In this document: positions 19,383 to 32,800 of the stretch, piece after piece
Layout: every line of letters begins with the position of its first letter
Numbering within the stretch: position 1 is the stretch's first letter
DNA from: Ignelater luminosus
Taxonomy: Eukaryota > Arthropoda > Insecta > Coleoptera > Elateridae
Assembly: GCA_011009095.1 (NCBI GenBank)
Contig: VTPC01090694.1
Span: 117,653 to 181,652 of the forward strand
Length of the DNA stretch: 64,000 bases
Direction of reading: 5' to 3'
Translations under genes and position numbers: made by a program
Notes under the pieces: generated by a model
The model's input: only the letters and a program-made list of their open reading frames with translations
The model's database searches: none
What the model was told of the DNA's origin: nothing

Positions 19383-20560
19383 TCTACATCTTTGGGTTAT
19401 TTGATTTACTGTTTTCCCAGTAATGCTATACAGTGGTACATTAATTCAATTAAGACTTTTATTTTAATCTAAAAAAGAAGATTAACTGTGATTTTGTAAA
19501 ATTATGTAGAATGGTTCGAGTTATCAGTTATTCTAATCAATTATATACAAAATAGAAGATAGAGGTTGTTTCAATGGGTTACTTGAATTCTTTCGTTTAT
19601 ATTTTAATATTAACAAATAAGGTAATAGAATGTTTATGTTACATTTGTTTATTAATATTAACTTGTTATCAATAAACTTATACAAGTATAATTATTCTGA
19701 TTTTACTAGCAAAAAAGGTATATACACCACGCTTTGCAGGCTGATGGTGTGCCGCTCATTCTGAGCAACAGTTTCGAACTGTCTCTTTGTTGTTATGTAC
19801 ATTACTGTAGTTTAAGGTAAAAGCAACACTAGAGCGAGCTGTAATCTACAAATAACAAGCAAAATTATTTGAAAAATCTGAAAAGGTATTCGTTTATGCA
19901 AACGGTAGTTAAATTAATAATCAATTAACGTTAGGTATTTTGTTAAACTGTAACATTAGAAATTCTAGACATTTAAAGTTACTACCAAGTAATACTACTC
20001 TTTGGTATACTATAGATAAAATATGATAGTCTTCACCATCATCTGCTTGTTCTTTCTTAGAAATCAGCCTAACCAGGAAGACTTTTCAATTCAAAATATT
20101 ATCTACAGTGTAATAATTAACTTAAACCATAGAACTAACTACAAGTAAATACACAAAAGTAGTAACATTCAATGGAAATGGGAAGTTCCCAAAAAAGTTA
20201 GAGAAGCTAGAAGACAAGTCTCCTAGTGAATTACTGACATAATACTAAAGTTGCTAAAAGGTTTTACGCAAGCTATTGAGTTGAAAAGGCAAGGTAAAAG
20301 AAGAAAAGTCAAAAGGTCGTTAAGAAGTAGCTGTTTAGGTCCTCTGAGCTTTTTAGGTCGAGATAGTCGTAAATAATACGACTTTGATAAAATGGGAGCA
20401 TTGCTAAGTTTTGGAGAAAACGTTTTTGAGGTATAACATTTGCCTTTTCATTTTCTAGATGACGATAATGGTCCCAGGTCGAAGGTCGTTTTAGGAGCTT
20501 TCTTTTTCTTCAATCCGTTGAATGTAATTTGGTGATATAGATACGTCCAAACAGTCCTCG
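19383..20560 (+). repeat. 3' flank of duplicated block B
   Basis: Includes the probable 3' UTR with AATAAA near 19,670 and the part that aligns with 10,631-11,400 and then with 12,930-13,100 of block A. The first 245 bp have no counterpart in A because of the deletion there. Confidence 0.6.
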
Positions 20561-20778
20561 CAGTAGTAGTTTTGAAACTTGAAAGCTTGTGGCTGTCGGG
20601 TGTAATGTGGAAAAATAGCGCAGATGAACGGAGTACGTCTAGGTATTGGTATTCGGCGATAATGATAAAAACAAAAATTGGAATGGTCTACGTGAGGTGA
20701 AAGCAGTGGATAACAGCGTTTCGGCGATTCATTGACAGTGGTTGAAAGCTTCTGCATGAGTAATACATTTAATAACAA
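20491..20778 (-). other. Unassigned open frame in block B
   Basis: A 95-codon frame rich in aromatic and basic residues with a CEDC motif. The counterpart in block A is interrupted by the LINE and by stops. I cannot link it to a family. It may be a remnant exon or a chance frame. Confidence 0.2.
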
Positions 20779-21252
20779 ATGCTATGAATTATACCGCGAC
20801 GGATGCCAGCTGGTGATTCGGGCCCTTTTTACTGATCGGAGACGACAGTTGTAATACGAACATGACAAATACAAATAACATGGAGGACTTGGTAAACCAA
20901 ACCCCAGAATAATAGTTCACTTTATTTTCAAGGAATGGACGTCCGTCTGGCTGCATAATGGAGATGTTGCAAACGGATGCCTAAACGTCTCAATACAGGA
21001 TGAACCCAAACTTTGAGAAGAATTATCGCTTAACTAAAACAAAATCACTCCTGTTTATCTAAAAAACAAGTCAACCAAAATTAATTCAATGAATTTGTAA
21101 GAAATTATAGCATAGTTGATTATTCCTTTCTTTTTAAATTAAGACATGGAAGATTCAAAATTAATAATTTTTTGATCCTTTATTAAATTAGATTGTATCA
21201 CATTGAATTATTACTTTATACATAGTGGGTAAATACTTCAAGACTTAAATGA

Positions 21253-23104
21253 TTAAGAAAAAGCCTTTCCTATAATTGTTTTCCTTCCTTTTTTTCTCGC
21301 TTCAAAATCTTCATACATAATATTGACTTTTTTTTTAACTTCTTCAAGCGTTTTTATAATCTTATCTTGTTGTTGCAAGAGATGCAACATTAAATTTCTA
21401 TCTTTACTCTTGTTCAAATAAAAATTCTTGCTCAGCGTCGAAACCAACAGAGGCATTTGCTTTTTAACCTTCGGGGCATACAATGCAGGATTTTCTGAAA
21501 TATGATAATAATTTGTGGCTACACATTTTGTTGTTCTTATTAATAAGGAAACAACATCGTCTCGACGACCAAACGCAGAAAAGTTTCTACACATCTCCTG
21601 AATGAACCACGTACCATTATAGATGTGCCTGTAAGACTGACTTCCTGGAAAAAAACAGCAGGATGAGATGTTGAATAATAATATTGAAAGCAAAATAAAG
21701 ACTAACCTTCAACAGCTGCAAAAGCAACTAACATATCGGATTCCATTGGTGTTGTGTAGATTTTATTAGGAATTATTTCCACTTCTATTGCATCATGCTG
21801 CGAAAAGCTTTGTCCTTTGCATGCCTGAAGATTGAAGCAGGAAAGTAAATATTTAAGATTCTTAGAAGAATTTCTATTCTTATGATTAAGTAATTATTGC
21901 GCGTGCGTGATGAATAAACAATTTCATATTTACCTGGTTAACTTGATAAATATGATTTTGATGATTAATATGCGTTATCTTTATCTAGATTACGAATATT
22001 CCCCGAGATTGCTTTTATCTGTATTAAATTTAAATGAAAATACGTTTTAAATTACATCAAGATTCAATGTAGTTCAAAACTGGCACAAAAGGCCTGATAG
22101 AGTTAGGATTTTTTTGTCATAAGTATTCAGCACCAAGAACAGCAGTTAAAAGGTATCAACAGATATTTTTTGAGTGATACACTCATTAGTTTAGCTGGAT
22201 AAGCTACACATTGTATGAATGCAACAACTTGTTGTAATAGCTCAAAATTGTCTTTGAGTGCTTTAAAATCAATTATGAATAAAATACAGAACTTATTGAA
22301 AAAAGGGGTTAAATTTATCCAAAGAACACCCCTTTCTAGCTAATAAGGTAGATAAATAGTAAACGAGAGCCGAACTATGTACTGTATTTTGTCTGTATAT
22401 TTACCTGGAAAATAAAGAATTTGGGCTTATCCTTTAAAGTAGGGCATCTTTCAGCCGTAAAATAATTCCATATTTCTTCAGTATATATGGAAGCATCCCA
22501 GGCTCTAAGTTCGTTTCCTGAGTCACCATGTGTGAGTACTGCAATAATTAGACTATTGCTGTTTGTATGATCAGCGTTAGCCACTGAAAGCGGATTTTAA
22601 TTAGGAAGTCTTTCTTTTAATTTTGTTCCATACGATATACATATAATGAGCTTACTTACATTTTTCTAATTCATCTATTATTTCCTTTCTTTTCAAGTCG
22701 TTGAAGATATATTTATCCTCTACATTGTATCCCAATCGCCCAAATGTCAAAATTAATTCGTTCACATCTCTATTGGTACCAGTTCTTTTCGAATAATCTA
22801 CACTCTCGAATTGCTGTTGATTAAAAATAACAACTAAACCAGGATCTGTACCAGATCTAACATACTCGCGATTGTCAGGAACTTTTTCTGGATCTTCAAT
22901 AAACTTTTTTTTTATTTCGATTAGTGCCTCTCTAATTTTATCTAAATCTAAAAAGTACGATTAGCTACCCATAAATAACTTTTGAGGAAAATGTTATTTA
23001 CCTGCATTTTTAGGCGGAGAAAATACATCAACTTCAACGCTATCCACAGAAACAGTGGGCGGTTCAGGTCGAAAATTCTTCGCGTCACTAACGGTTAAAC
23101 TCAT
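21253..23104 (-). CDS. Caspase (intact, catalytically complete), copy C
   Basis: A cysteine-aspartate protease of the caspase family. Five exons (23002-23104, 22660-22947, 22405-22583, 21707-21824, 21253-21644) join with matching phases (1, 1, 0, 1) into 1,080 nt, or 359 residues plus stop; all splice sites are GT-AG. The prodomain is short, without CARD or DED. The large subunit has PGLVVIFNQQQFESV, RTGTNRDVNELI (pocket Arg), IIAVLTHGDSGNE (catalytic His), CPTLKDKPKFFIFQ and ACKG (catalytic Cys in QACKG). The small subunit has SYRHIYNGTWFIQEMC and MPLLVSTLSKNFYLN. All expected catalytic and S1-pocket residues are present, so it should be active, effector-like by its prodomain. Unusually, about 50 residues follow the last p10 strand, with a heptad-like, charged stretch (LLQQQDKIIKTLEEVKKKVN). 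It lies in inverted orientation to copies A and B. A polyadenylation signal is plausible near 21,180. Confidence 0.93.
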
Positions 23105-25400
23105 CTTAAGGGCGTCTTTACATAAATAACATCAATTTCGAAATTTTAAAGTTCATTATTGCTTAATGCAAACCTTTAGTTTCTTATCAATATATGTGAT
23201 AGGCAGTAATCTCTTATCATCGCACTGATTTTAAAGTTGAAACTTCAAAATGTTTTATTTAGAAAAATTATTACTATTACAATTTTGTAATTTTGGTTTT
23301 AAACGTAAATAATAATTTGTATTTAGTAAATCTTATCGAAACTAAACAACACGGCCAGCCTAAACAACACCTTCAAACAAAGAAGGTTTTGTATAAAACA
23401 TATCAACAATTTATATTATTATCTTATCTTAACGACAGACTGTATAGATACTAATAAATTTGTATTAACAATTTTGATCCAAATAAGGATAAAACAAAAA
23501 TGAATTTCTGGAATCTTTTATAAATACTCGATGATTTTGCCATGATATTATTCCAAGGATAACTAATGCATTACAGATAAAATATCGGTTATTTCAAAGT
23601 CATCTATCTATTCTGTGACATTCCAGGAATTTGTTTGTTTTGTGACAAATTGATTCACAATGTACCTATTGCTGCGCGTTTTTAGCTTTATTTTCCTAGT
23701 GAGAACTGTTAATAGTATACGTATGTAGAAAGTAGAAACTATACAGGATGTTTGCTAATGCCACAAACTCAATTAGGGCAACAAGATTCTTTTTTAAATA
23801 TTTCTTCTTTATTTACTTTAAATTTTTATTGTTGTTTATTTCTAAAAGACTTGGCTTATATTCAGCTATCAACTATTTCCTAATATTATCTATCAAGATT
23901 ATCTTTTGTCCAGAACTTATAGAGCCTTGTAAGGTTAAGAGAATTTGCGGGCAAAGACTATGCCTAGAATTTACGAAAAGAGCTATACTTAAGAAATCAA
24001 AGAGAACCTTATACCATGACTTAAAAGATAAGTATTACATCTTAGAATCGACCTACCTTCTTATATCTAAACCCTTAGCTCACATCTTCAAGAAAAGGTA
24101 GATACGTACATGAATGGGTTTCTTTTCTTCTCTGCGACATTTGACGTTAGAATTTCAATTGTCTTCCGTGACAGTGATTTTGTGTCCTGTCAGATAAACT
24201 AATCCACCTAGTTTGAATAAAGCTATAGATATGATATATTATTAGCTGGATATTGCTCATGTCAGTCTAGTGTTGTGAGTGGGATGCATTTAAACCCATG
24301 TCATCACATGTGCTCAGAGACCTCAAGACGCATTATTATCTTATGGGCAACCAAAAGCAATAAAACTGATCACAGTGAACGAGGCGCAACCCTTCCGCCA
24401 CTAACCGCTACAATTCCACAAAGGGCAATCTTGATCGTATGATATTTTTCTTCAATACTGCCAGTCAAGTGACCGGGAAGCTGGAACTAACTTCTCATCC
24501 CCAATACTGTGATATTAGCTTTGCACTGCTATGTTTTCAACAAACAGTCTATCTCTTTTGCTCGAAGTCCGGGTGCACGACGGTAACACATTCGTATGGA
24601 CAGAGTAACCATGTACTCACTTTACTGCTGGGATCACACAGGTGAAGGAGCGAAGTCTCTCCGTGCTTGGTCAGCTCATCGGAGGACATCTCGACTGCAT
24701 GAGCTTCAGTCTCAAACATTTTCGACAGCTGCTCTCTATATCAGTGGATGCGAGCACCCACGATATTTACCATTGTGGTTGCTCAGACGTAAACGACCTC
24801 AGACTCAGAGAGGATCATAGGTAGGAATAAAGTTCTTTGGTATCGAAAGGCCTAGTCTGTCAGAAAATAAAACCAAGTTCTTAATCCTCATTTATGCATA
24901 AAATCCTTTTTGGTAACCTGCAGAGATCCAACCAAAACACAAACTTTGAGTAGAACAAAAATCAGCAAAGCATTCAACTGCCAAGGAGGCTTGAGAGGAG
25001 TCTGAGAGATTTTCTCAATGTTAGCTGCTAAATAAACACAATTGTCTTTAATATTTCAAAGTTTCTTAAATATTTTCACGTCTGGATCAGGCTAATCATA
25101 GACAATCTATCACCACAAAAATAGCATCGATGACCACTTTGTCCTTTCTATCCTTTTCAGATACAAACAAGAATGTCATACTGCTCTTTTCAGTGTTAAA
25201 TAAGAGTACAGACTGTCTCATAACTTTCGTGAAAATTGAGATTTGTATAGATAGATTCCGCTCTAGATAAAAACCTACTTCAGAAAGTAACTTCTTTAAA
25301 GATTGATCAACGATTAAGTTAAAGAGAATTGACATAAGGCAAACATTCAATTATAAGTTGAGGAAACTCGATCCTCTCGCAAACATGTACAATTACAAAT
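23105..25400. other. Region upstream of caspase C, no supported gene
   Basis: The proximal few hundred bp should hold the caspase C promoter; no TATA box or other motif stands out. The 117-codon frame at 23,748-24,101 and the frames at 24,439-24,824 have no recognisable motifs. The stretch from about 24,240 to 24,840 is less AT-rich than its surroundings and may be decayed transposon sequence. Confidence 0.35.
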
Positions 25401-25429
25401 CTTGTCACTGTATCAAAAGTCTGACCTGG

Positions 25430-26240
25430 AAGCGAGCAGTGCGGTAACGCCCGATATGGGAATAGTATCAAAGCCACTTACTGGAGTTGTTAGCCACCAT
25501 TCCGGACGGAAGAGCCGGATTGCGGGCGTCTCCATTCAACAACAGCTGAGATCCTGCGTTAGGGTGGGCGTAGGGCCAGCGCCATAATCCACACACCACT
25601 TTGTCAGCTATTCCAGACCAGTCTGCCTGGGGCGGGCAGACCGTGACCATTCCCAATTCCTTACAGGCTCTGAGCTTGGTGCTCCTCAGACCTGTACTCT
25701 ACACCTTTGAGAAATTCCTGTACCAGCCGTTGCCGCCTGCGTAACCCTCTTCCCCGTCCCATTCCATTCCCTACCAAATTCTCCCGCAGCACCAACTGCG
25801 GGGAGTTGTGGTTTTGAGAATAACCGTTTCGCCAGCATCGAACCAATTCCAATCATCAACTATCATTCCTCCTCCCTCTGCTACTACTATCCAAGCTTAC
25901 TCCGTCGAGTGCTGCCAATCTACCATCATCCATTCCACATCCACCATCAGCACCGATATCTCCAGCTTCATTCAACTCAACTCAACCAAAGCCGCCGTGA
26001 CGCCAACACCAAAGTCCCAACCGATCAACATCTAGCCATCATCACAAGAGCCTCCACCAAGCACTTCCTGTCGATATGTCTACAAATTCAAGAACCAACC
26101 AAATTCAGCTTATCTCAACTCCATCACAAACGGACGTGAAGAGCGTTCAGGTTCTATCAGTTCAAGATTACCAGGGCTGAAGAGAATGCCAGCAGGCTTC
26201 TAAAACCGCTACGCCTCGGCGTGGCATTACGATGAATAAC
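25430..26240. other. GC-richer island of unknown origin
   Basis: Base composition changes abruptly to about half G+C. The plus strand carries Ser/Thr/Pro-rich frames (25,808-26,035 and 25,909-26,139) reminiscent of the low-complexity start of a LINE ORF1 or of a retroelement leader. No zinc knuckle, RT or integrase motif follows. I consider it probable insertion debris rather than a host gene. Confidence 0.3.
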
Positions 26241-26559
26241 AAAGTCTGATTTGATTCGTCTACGGACATTCTTAAGTAAAGTGAGCAGAGCCCGCAAAGA
26301 TTCTCTGCAATCTCACTAGTACCTGCTTAGAAGACACTTTGCACGGAATGAACCAGTACTGAATCTTCTGGAAACTGATGGTTAGTAGCTTGTGCTCGCG
26401 ACCACAGAAGCGAGCTATATTGGGCTGTGTTCAGATGGTGCTTTCGAACCATTCATTTTAGAAAAAGCGGGTACGCACAAGATCAGCTGGCAATCGTATA
26501 AACAGAGCTCCACTGTAGCATTTTAATGTCATCAGATCCAGAAGCTAAAAGAGTCTTCA

Positions 26560-29479
26560 CTTTAGAGCGGTGTACCTCAACACCCGATACAAATACTCAA
26601 AGCTCCCCAAGAACAGATTCAAGGTAAGACAGTTGGGGATTTTCTACAATAAAACCTCTCGCCGATACTCCATGAAATTCTCAACCACACAAAATGAATT
26701 TCTTGCCATCCGGTCAATTTGCAAATTAGTTTCTTTGCATAGGCGCCTTGATCAATTGAAATTTAAAACTAAAATATTTTGTAAAAATTCACGTTCAAAG
26801 TCGCTATTGTATTTTAATAAAAGAAATATTTTGTTTTTCGATTCATTTCATATTTGTTTGTGTGCTTAGTGTGCATAACATGCAAAGCAATAATAAACTT
26901 AATTGTTTACTATCATTTACAATAATTTCAATCCTATTTATCAAATAAGTATTAAAGAGGTCAAATTTAGAAATAGAATTTCGGGCTGTCTTTAAACCAA
27001 TTATGGTATTTCTCAGGATACTGTCTTAGGCCCAATTCTATTTATTTTATTGCGTATTGCTAAATAAACAAGCAATAATAAAAATAGTTGAAATGAAGTC
27101 GATGACGTCAGCACACTTTGCTAAACTTTGCTCCAATAATTTGCTGTAGTCTTGTAAGAGAACTAATTTAGATGTTTTTTTGTTTGTAGTGTTAATGAGC
27201 ATCACACTGCAGCTCAACCATAGACCCAGGGTAATATCAACACAAGAAAATACATAGTTTGTTTTGTTCCATATGAGAAAAATTTCCTTTAAAAAATGAG
27301 ATAACTTCAAGTTGTCCCAAAAGACAGTAAAAATTTGTCAAAATAGCTCTGCTTGGATACTGAATGTGTATCTAAAATTGATAGATTTTATTCCCATAAG
27401 ACGGATAATCTACTGAGCAACTTGGAGAAATCATTTGGAAGGTGAGAAATTACATCAATATCTTCTAAGTTAAAATCAGCGAGTATATCAGTACAAGTTG
27501 AAGTTTTGTCTCAATTATTTTATTGTATCGTAGAAAGATATTGAGTCTTATGAATGCATCCTTAAGTACCTTGTTAATTTTCTTTTAAACTTTTTTTCAG
27601 TTTTTTCTTTGGCCGTCTTATCTCAATGTTTGACAATCAGCTTAACAACCTTTAGTTTGACTCCAGATGAAGGCCATTGCAATGTAAAAATTTAACGTCT
27701 CGATTTTCTTTTTCCCTTTTAATATGTTTTTCTGGCTACTGTTGCTTTTCTTGCTCTCTTTGTTCTTTTCCTTTAGCACTTGTTAATATAATACTTCATC
27801 TTGCCCTTTCAGGTTTTAGGAGAATTAAATTGAAATATTTCAAAAGCATGCTCAGACAAGTAAAGAAATACTAACTTCAAAGGTGTTTTATTGTATATGA
27901 GAAAAATCTGCAGTCACTTCCTCATTTTGATATTTGTTTGGTCTAGTCAAGCAAACCATAAGAAACTAAAATAATAGCGAATTTTAAAAAAATGAGATTT
28001 TTAATTCTAGCGTGCAAGTGCTACTGAAGCAGGACGGGAATTAAGTGTCAAATGCATATATTCAACTGTGATACCCCATCTTGCCTCACCTTCAATCGAT
28101 ATCGATTTGCAAATTATCTAGTACCATAGATAACTATGAAGTAGCGAATGTAGCGACATAAGCACCTGTTCCAGTTAATGAACCAAGTCGATTAATCATA
28201 TGACAATTATTAAGCTGACAGTCATTAATTTTTGTCAATAGGCTACCAAGACAAAAAGACCGAAGAACTCAGCAAAATGAAAATTTACAATACTAGCAAT
28301 TGGACTTAAAAGGCCTTACCATCTGTCTCTTTTAACAAAACCCAGTTCAGCAAAAGTTAAAAAAAAAGTGTTACTAAACTAATAGTTCGTGCAGACGACA
28401 AAGTAGATGAAGATATCTATGGTATGACGTTGGAAATTTTGTTATGGAAATAAACACTGTCGCATGGAAATGCAAGATAAAGTTTTCAATATTGAAAATA
28501 GAAGTGTGGGTGGAAATAGCAACGACGAATCATCAGAGTTAAGTGTTTTGCTTTCTGATCAACGCTCACTTTAAACTTTTAGTAGACAAATGACAGTATA
28601 GCAATAAGAATAGGGTAAGACTTAAAATCCATTGCTTTTGATGATTGGTGTGGTCTTATCTTGAAAGAACTTTTCTCTTCCTTGTATGTCTAAAAGATTT
28701 TTCAGTTTCTTGCACAAATAGGAGCGAAGAGTTTCATAGTGTAGTGTGTAGTGTAATGTGAAGCATCTTCTACGCTAATTTTTCTCGAGTTTAGATCTTT
28801 TTAACAAAGACAGGCCCCCTAAAAAATGTAATGTAGTTAGTATAGATAAAAAAGAAAGTTTTTAAAAACAATTGAACAGAGATTCCTTGATTACAAATCA
28901 GAAAAAAAGAAAATCAAGAAAACAAACATTAAATAAAAATAGAACTATGATCACACTTGTGCAAAAACCGATTTATGGTTCTAGAAGAATCTAAACCTGT
29001 TTATATGTTATTACGCATATAAAGCGACACGAAGTTGTGCAACGTTATCAACATAAAACAGTTATTTTTAAAACAAAAATTGGTCTGTTTTAAGTGGACA
29101 GGTGTAAAGGTCTTGTACAAATTTAGTTTTTATCAAAATAAAGAGATAAACAAACAGACATATAGAAGATAAATTTTACAAATCTTATCAAGTAGATCTA
29201 ACTGCACTTTTATACAATCATTAAAGAGAACATGAATTTCTATCAAGAAAAAGTGCAGTTGTACTTATTAGTAATCATTTGTTTTAGTTGGTTCGTTCAA
29301 CTGTTTATATAATTTTAAATAAAATAGAAACGATAAATCAAATTAAAGAAAAATAATAAAAACTTTTAAAAAATAATAATAATAGTTAGAAATAGAATTA
29401 GACCTTGAGAACTAATTAATTTAAAACTTAAACGAATAAATACCTAAATATAAAAAACGAATTTATATTATCAGCGAGG
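26560..29479. other. AT-rich intergenic DNA with no recognised feature
   Basis: Only short chance frames occur. A 12-bp inverted repeat (AACTGCACTTTT / AAAAGTGCAGTT) lies at about 29,200-29,260 with a loop of some 35-40 nt. Nothing else supports a gene. Confidence 0.35.
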
Positions 29480-29817
29480 AAGACCTGTTGCAATAGCTAA
29501 GATTTGGTTGAATCGCGCTTATACATTTTTTAAAAGCCCGCCCAACGTAAAGTTACATGTGCATGTGTGTAGATAGCTGTAGAACCTTCACGGTTCGGCA
29601 TTAGATGTAAATTCCACTAGCAGGAATCGAGATCGAGCCAGCAGTAAATTTCATTCCTGCAACGATTTGACGCGGTGGCGTGCGCATTTCTGAGCTCTGG
29701 CTGGGTCGCGCTGAGTGCTCCATCTTGAGTAGAATATAGCTTGTGAGCGGTGAGTGTATAATTGTGCGACAAAAATCCGATGTTTATAGTTTAAAGTGTA
29801 CAGAATTATTTCAAGAA
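29480..29817 (+). promoter_or_regulatory. Candidate promoter and 5' UTR
   Basis: This stretch is clearly richer in G+C and CpG than the tens of kilobases on either side (for example CGCGGTGGCGTGCGC and GGTCGCGCTGAG, 29,670-29,715). It ends directly in the candidate first coding exon at 29,818. That is the layout expected for the 5' end of a gene with a long first intron. No TATA box is evident. Confidence 0.4.
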
Positions 29818-29866
29818 ATGTCTTCGAATAATCAGAAACTGTCGACCACGCAACGTATGATACAAG
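29818..29866 (+). CDS. Candidate first coding exon of an unidentified gene
   Basis: The ATG (context CAAGAAATG) opens 16 codons, MSSNNQKLSTTQRMIQ, plus one base, followed by a good donor CAAG|GTCAGT at 29,867. The exon would end in phase 1. It is preceded by CpG-richer DNA and followed by about 30 kb in which no host exon can be recognised, consistent with a very long first intron. The peptide is too short and polar to assign to a family. A transcript is needed to accept it. Confidence 0.4.
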
Positions 29867-32800
29867 GTCAGTGATGTGTTCTTATTTATAAAGCTGTTTT
29901 AGACGGCTCCGCGCATTTCGTGTGCAGGATTGATTTTCTAGGCGCCATGACTATTGATTTCACAAATATTGTGAAAATTTCACGTTAAAAAATTGTACCG
30001 TACCCCGGTCGTTGCCCACTACGAATGTGAGCGCATCAAAATTTGAATTTCAGCACTTGTTTTCCGTGTGGTGGTGAGTGATTTACGCCTTTCCTGCAGC
30101 CCAGCCGCCTCGGATCTATGCCCATGCTGCTGCAGTGTTCCTGATTTGGCTGCGTCTATTTAAATGTTTATTCCACCTCGGCTCTCCCTGCTAATCCAAC
30201 AGGAATTTGATATTTAATAAATTAGAATCCCGACATGTTCCTGCTAACATTTCTGTCACCATAGGTTAATCGTACGGCCGCCAATTTCTTATCTCAGGAG
30301 TGTCATGTCCTACAGCTGGGAAACAAATTTCGAGTTTGTTTGGTTTTCGTTAAGTAATCCTTGTTTGTTTATGTTGTTTTGTCACCTGCAACCTACCGTT
30401 CTTTGTTTTACTTTTCATGGATATCGATAAAAAACTGGTTTTTATTAATCAAAGGACCTTCACGTAATATAAAAACCATAAAAGTGCGGGCTGTTGTTTA
30501 CTTTTTTATTCCACAAATGTTTTTAGTTTTCCCAACAAAACTTTCTTATCGCACTGTTTTGTCATGCAATAATTGACCTTTTTTTAATTCGATTTGATAG
30601 TTTTATTCTTACATTTGCGTATCAGTAAATACAATAATAATAATAGATCTACTGGTTGCGTTGCGATCCATTCGTGCATGTGACCTCTTGCCTTTGCCAA
30701 AATTATTTTGTCAACTAGGCGATTATACGTGTTGCTTGCCCTTAATTTACATTTTTTTCTCTTCTTTTAATTTTAGATTAACATTTTTTAAAGGAAAGGT
30801 TCAATATTTATATATTAGAATAAAGTCACACTTTATAGCTTATACACACACCTACTTACTACGCCTTGTCAAAAAATACTCATCTCTCTATTGATTACCT
30901 AGTTTGGAAGTTCATATAGCTGGGGGGTGTAATTTTTCCTGTATCTTAACGAAATTCTAGGGTTTTTATGCTCTGGAAAATAAATGTGTAATTAAAAAAT
31001 TCTTGTTATCAAATAAACTGTTATTACCGAAAAAATGTTCTTAAGATAATGGTAGGTTATTATTTTATATTGATCTTAGTTAACCATGGTTTATTTCTAT
31101 GTTTGTCCTTGGGAAAAAAATGAAATATTCGAGCAATAAAATCTTTTTACGGTAATTTATTTACATATATTTGTGAATATTATTCTTGTTTATTATTAAT
31201 ATGGTAAAGTGATCATATTTTGTTTTGTAATTATCATTGTTTTGTTTTATGAACAAATGAATGTATAATTTTTCTGTTTTGGAAGAAAAAAAGTCTTTTT
31301 AAATAAAATTTGTTAACCTAATCTAAATGGGAATATTTTTATCATCATAACCTGTTGAATTATTCTTTTGTTTGAGAAATCCATAAATATTATTAGAATA
31401 AAATTTAGAAAAAACACAAATGATAACAGTTGGCTTGTGGAAAATATTACAAAACAATTGTGATGGTTAAAACAACAACATTACGAAGCCGAATCATTTT
31501 TGTTACTTTTCTGTTTCTTTTTCTATTTTTTGTAGATAATTCCAATGAATTGCATAATTATACAAAACAAACTTGGCCTTGAAACAACGGAATTCTGCTT
31601 TATAGTCGTTTATAGTTCATATTCCATACACCATAATTGCTGTTTAAAAATGAACAATTGATAGTTATGTATAATTAACGTCAAAAAACCTAATATATGA
31701 CAAACAAGCATAATGAGGTAATTTCTACTTTATTATTCAACAGTTTATATCTAAATAAACAAAAATTATCCTAATTTCAGAACGCTACTATCATAATAAA
31801 AATAGCTAAGCTAATAATACTCCGCAAACGTGGCAAGTATTTGTTAAAAAAAACATTAATCTTGAAAGTGTCTTAATTGTTAATTGTTGTTTTTGTAATT
31901 TTTAGACAGATTTTGTTTTGATTTGTTAATTCTCGCCTGAATATTTAGTTAATTTAGCTAAAATAATTTTTTTATTTTGTTTGATAGACAAGAAATTGCA
32001 CGACGAGCACAGTAACCCCTTCTAAGTAAGTAGAAGGTATCATATTACAACATTTTGGTGTCGCAGCGAAAAACGATACTTACTTCAAAAGGGTGGTCCT
32101 TTGGGATTTAAGGATAGACTTGCGTAATTCTCCCTTATTGAATTACATAGATGCTATTAGGGCTTTAACCTTTTGATAGACTTTTTATTTTTTATCCTCC
32201 CATCACTCTTAAAAGAAATAAAAACAAAATGTTCCATTGGCAGGATAATTTTATTTTGGGAATTAAAACCTTTTTACTGTAGAAGTCAAAAAGAAAAACT
32301 TTCATGTCATCAGCTTTAAATCCTAAAAGAAGACATTTATCGTGAGAGATAACAAGAAATATCATCTTCCCTTCTGTCCTTGGTCCTTAGAAATTGAGCC
32401 CCAAACGTGCCTTGTTTCTTGAATAGCTCAATCCTTTGTACTTATGTTCGCTGATAGAAGGGGAGGAAACTGACTTTGTAATTAAATCCATTCGGTATTA
32501 TTGGAATATTTCTCTTTTTTATTGGTCGTTTTAGAATGTAATCCTCGTACAAGTAGATATCTCAAATTGGGACTATAAATTTCTAAAACTGTTTTGGGCA
32601 AGGAACTGAAGATCGCTTTGTGTATTGTTATTCACGAAATCCAGCTGTTTTTAATAACCTTGACCCAATGTCTCAATGGGTAGCAGCAAATAAAATGCAA
32701 AAGATTAATTTAACATTCGGTTAATAAATAGAAAATGATCTCAGTTAGTAAAAAAAATTTTACGGATGAAGTAATATGTGAACAACGACCTTTAGAAAGC

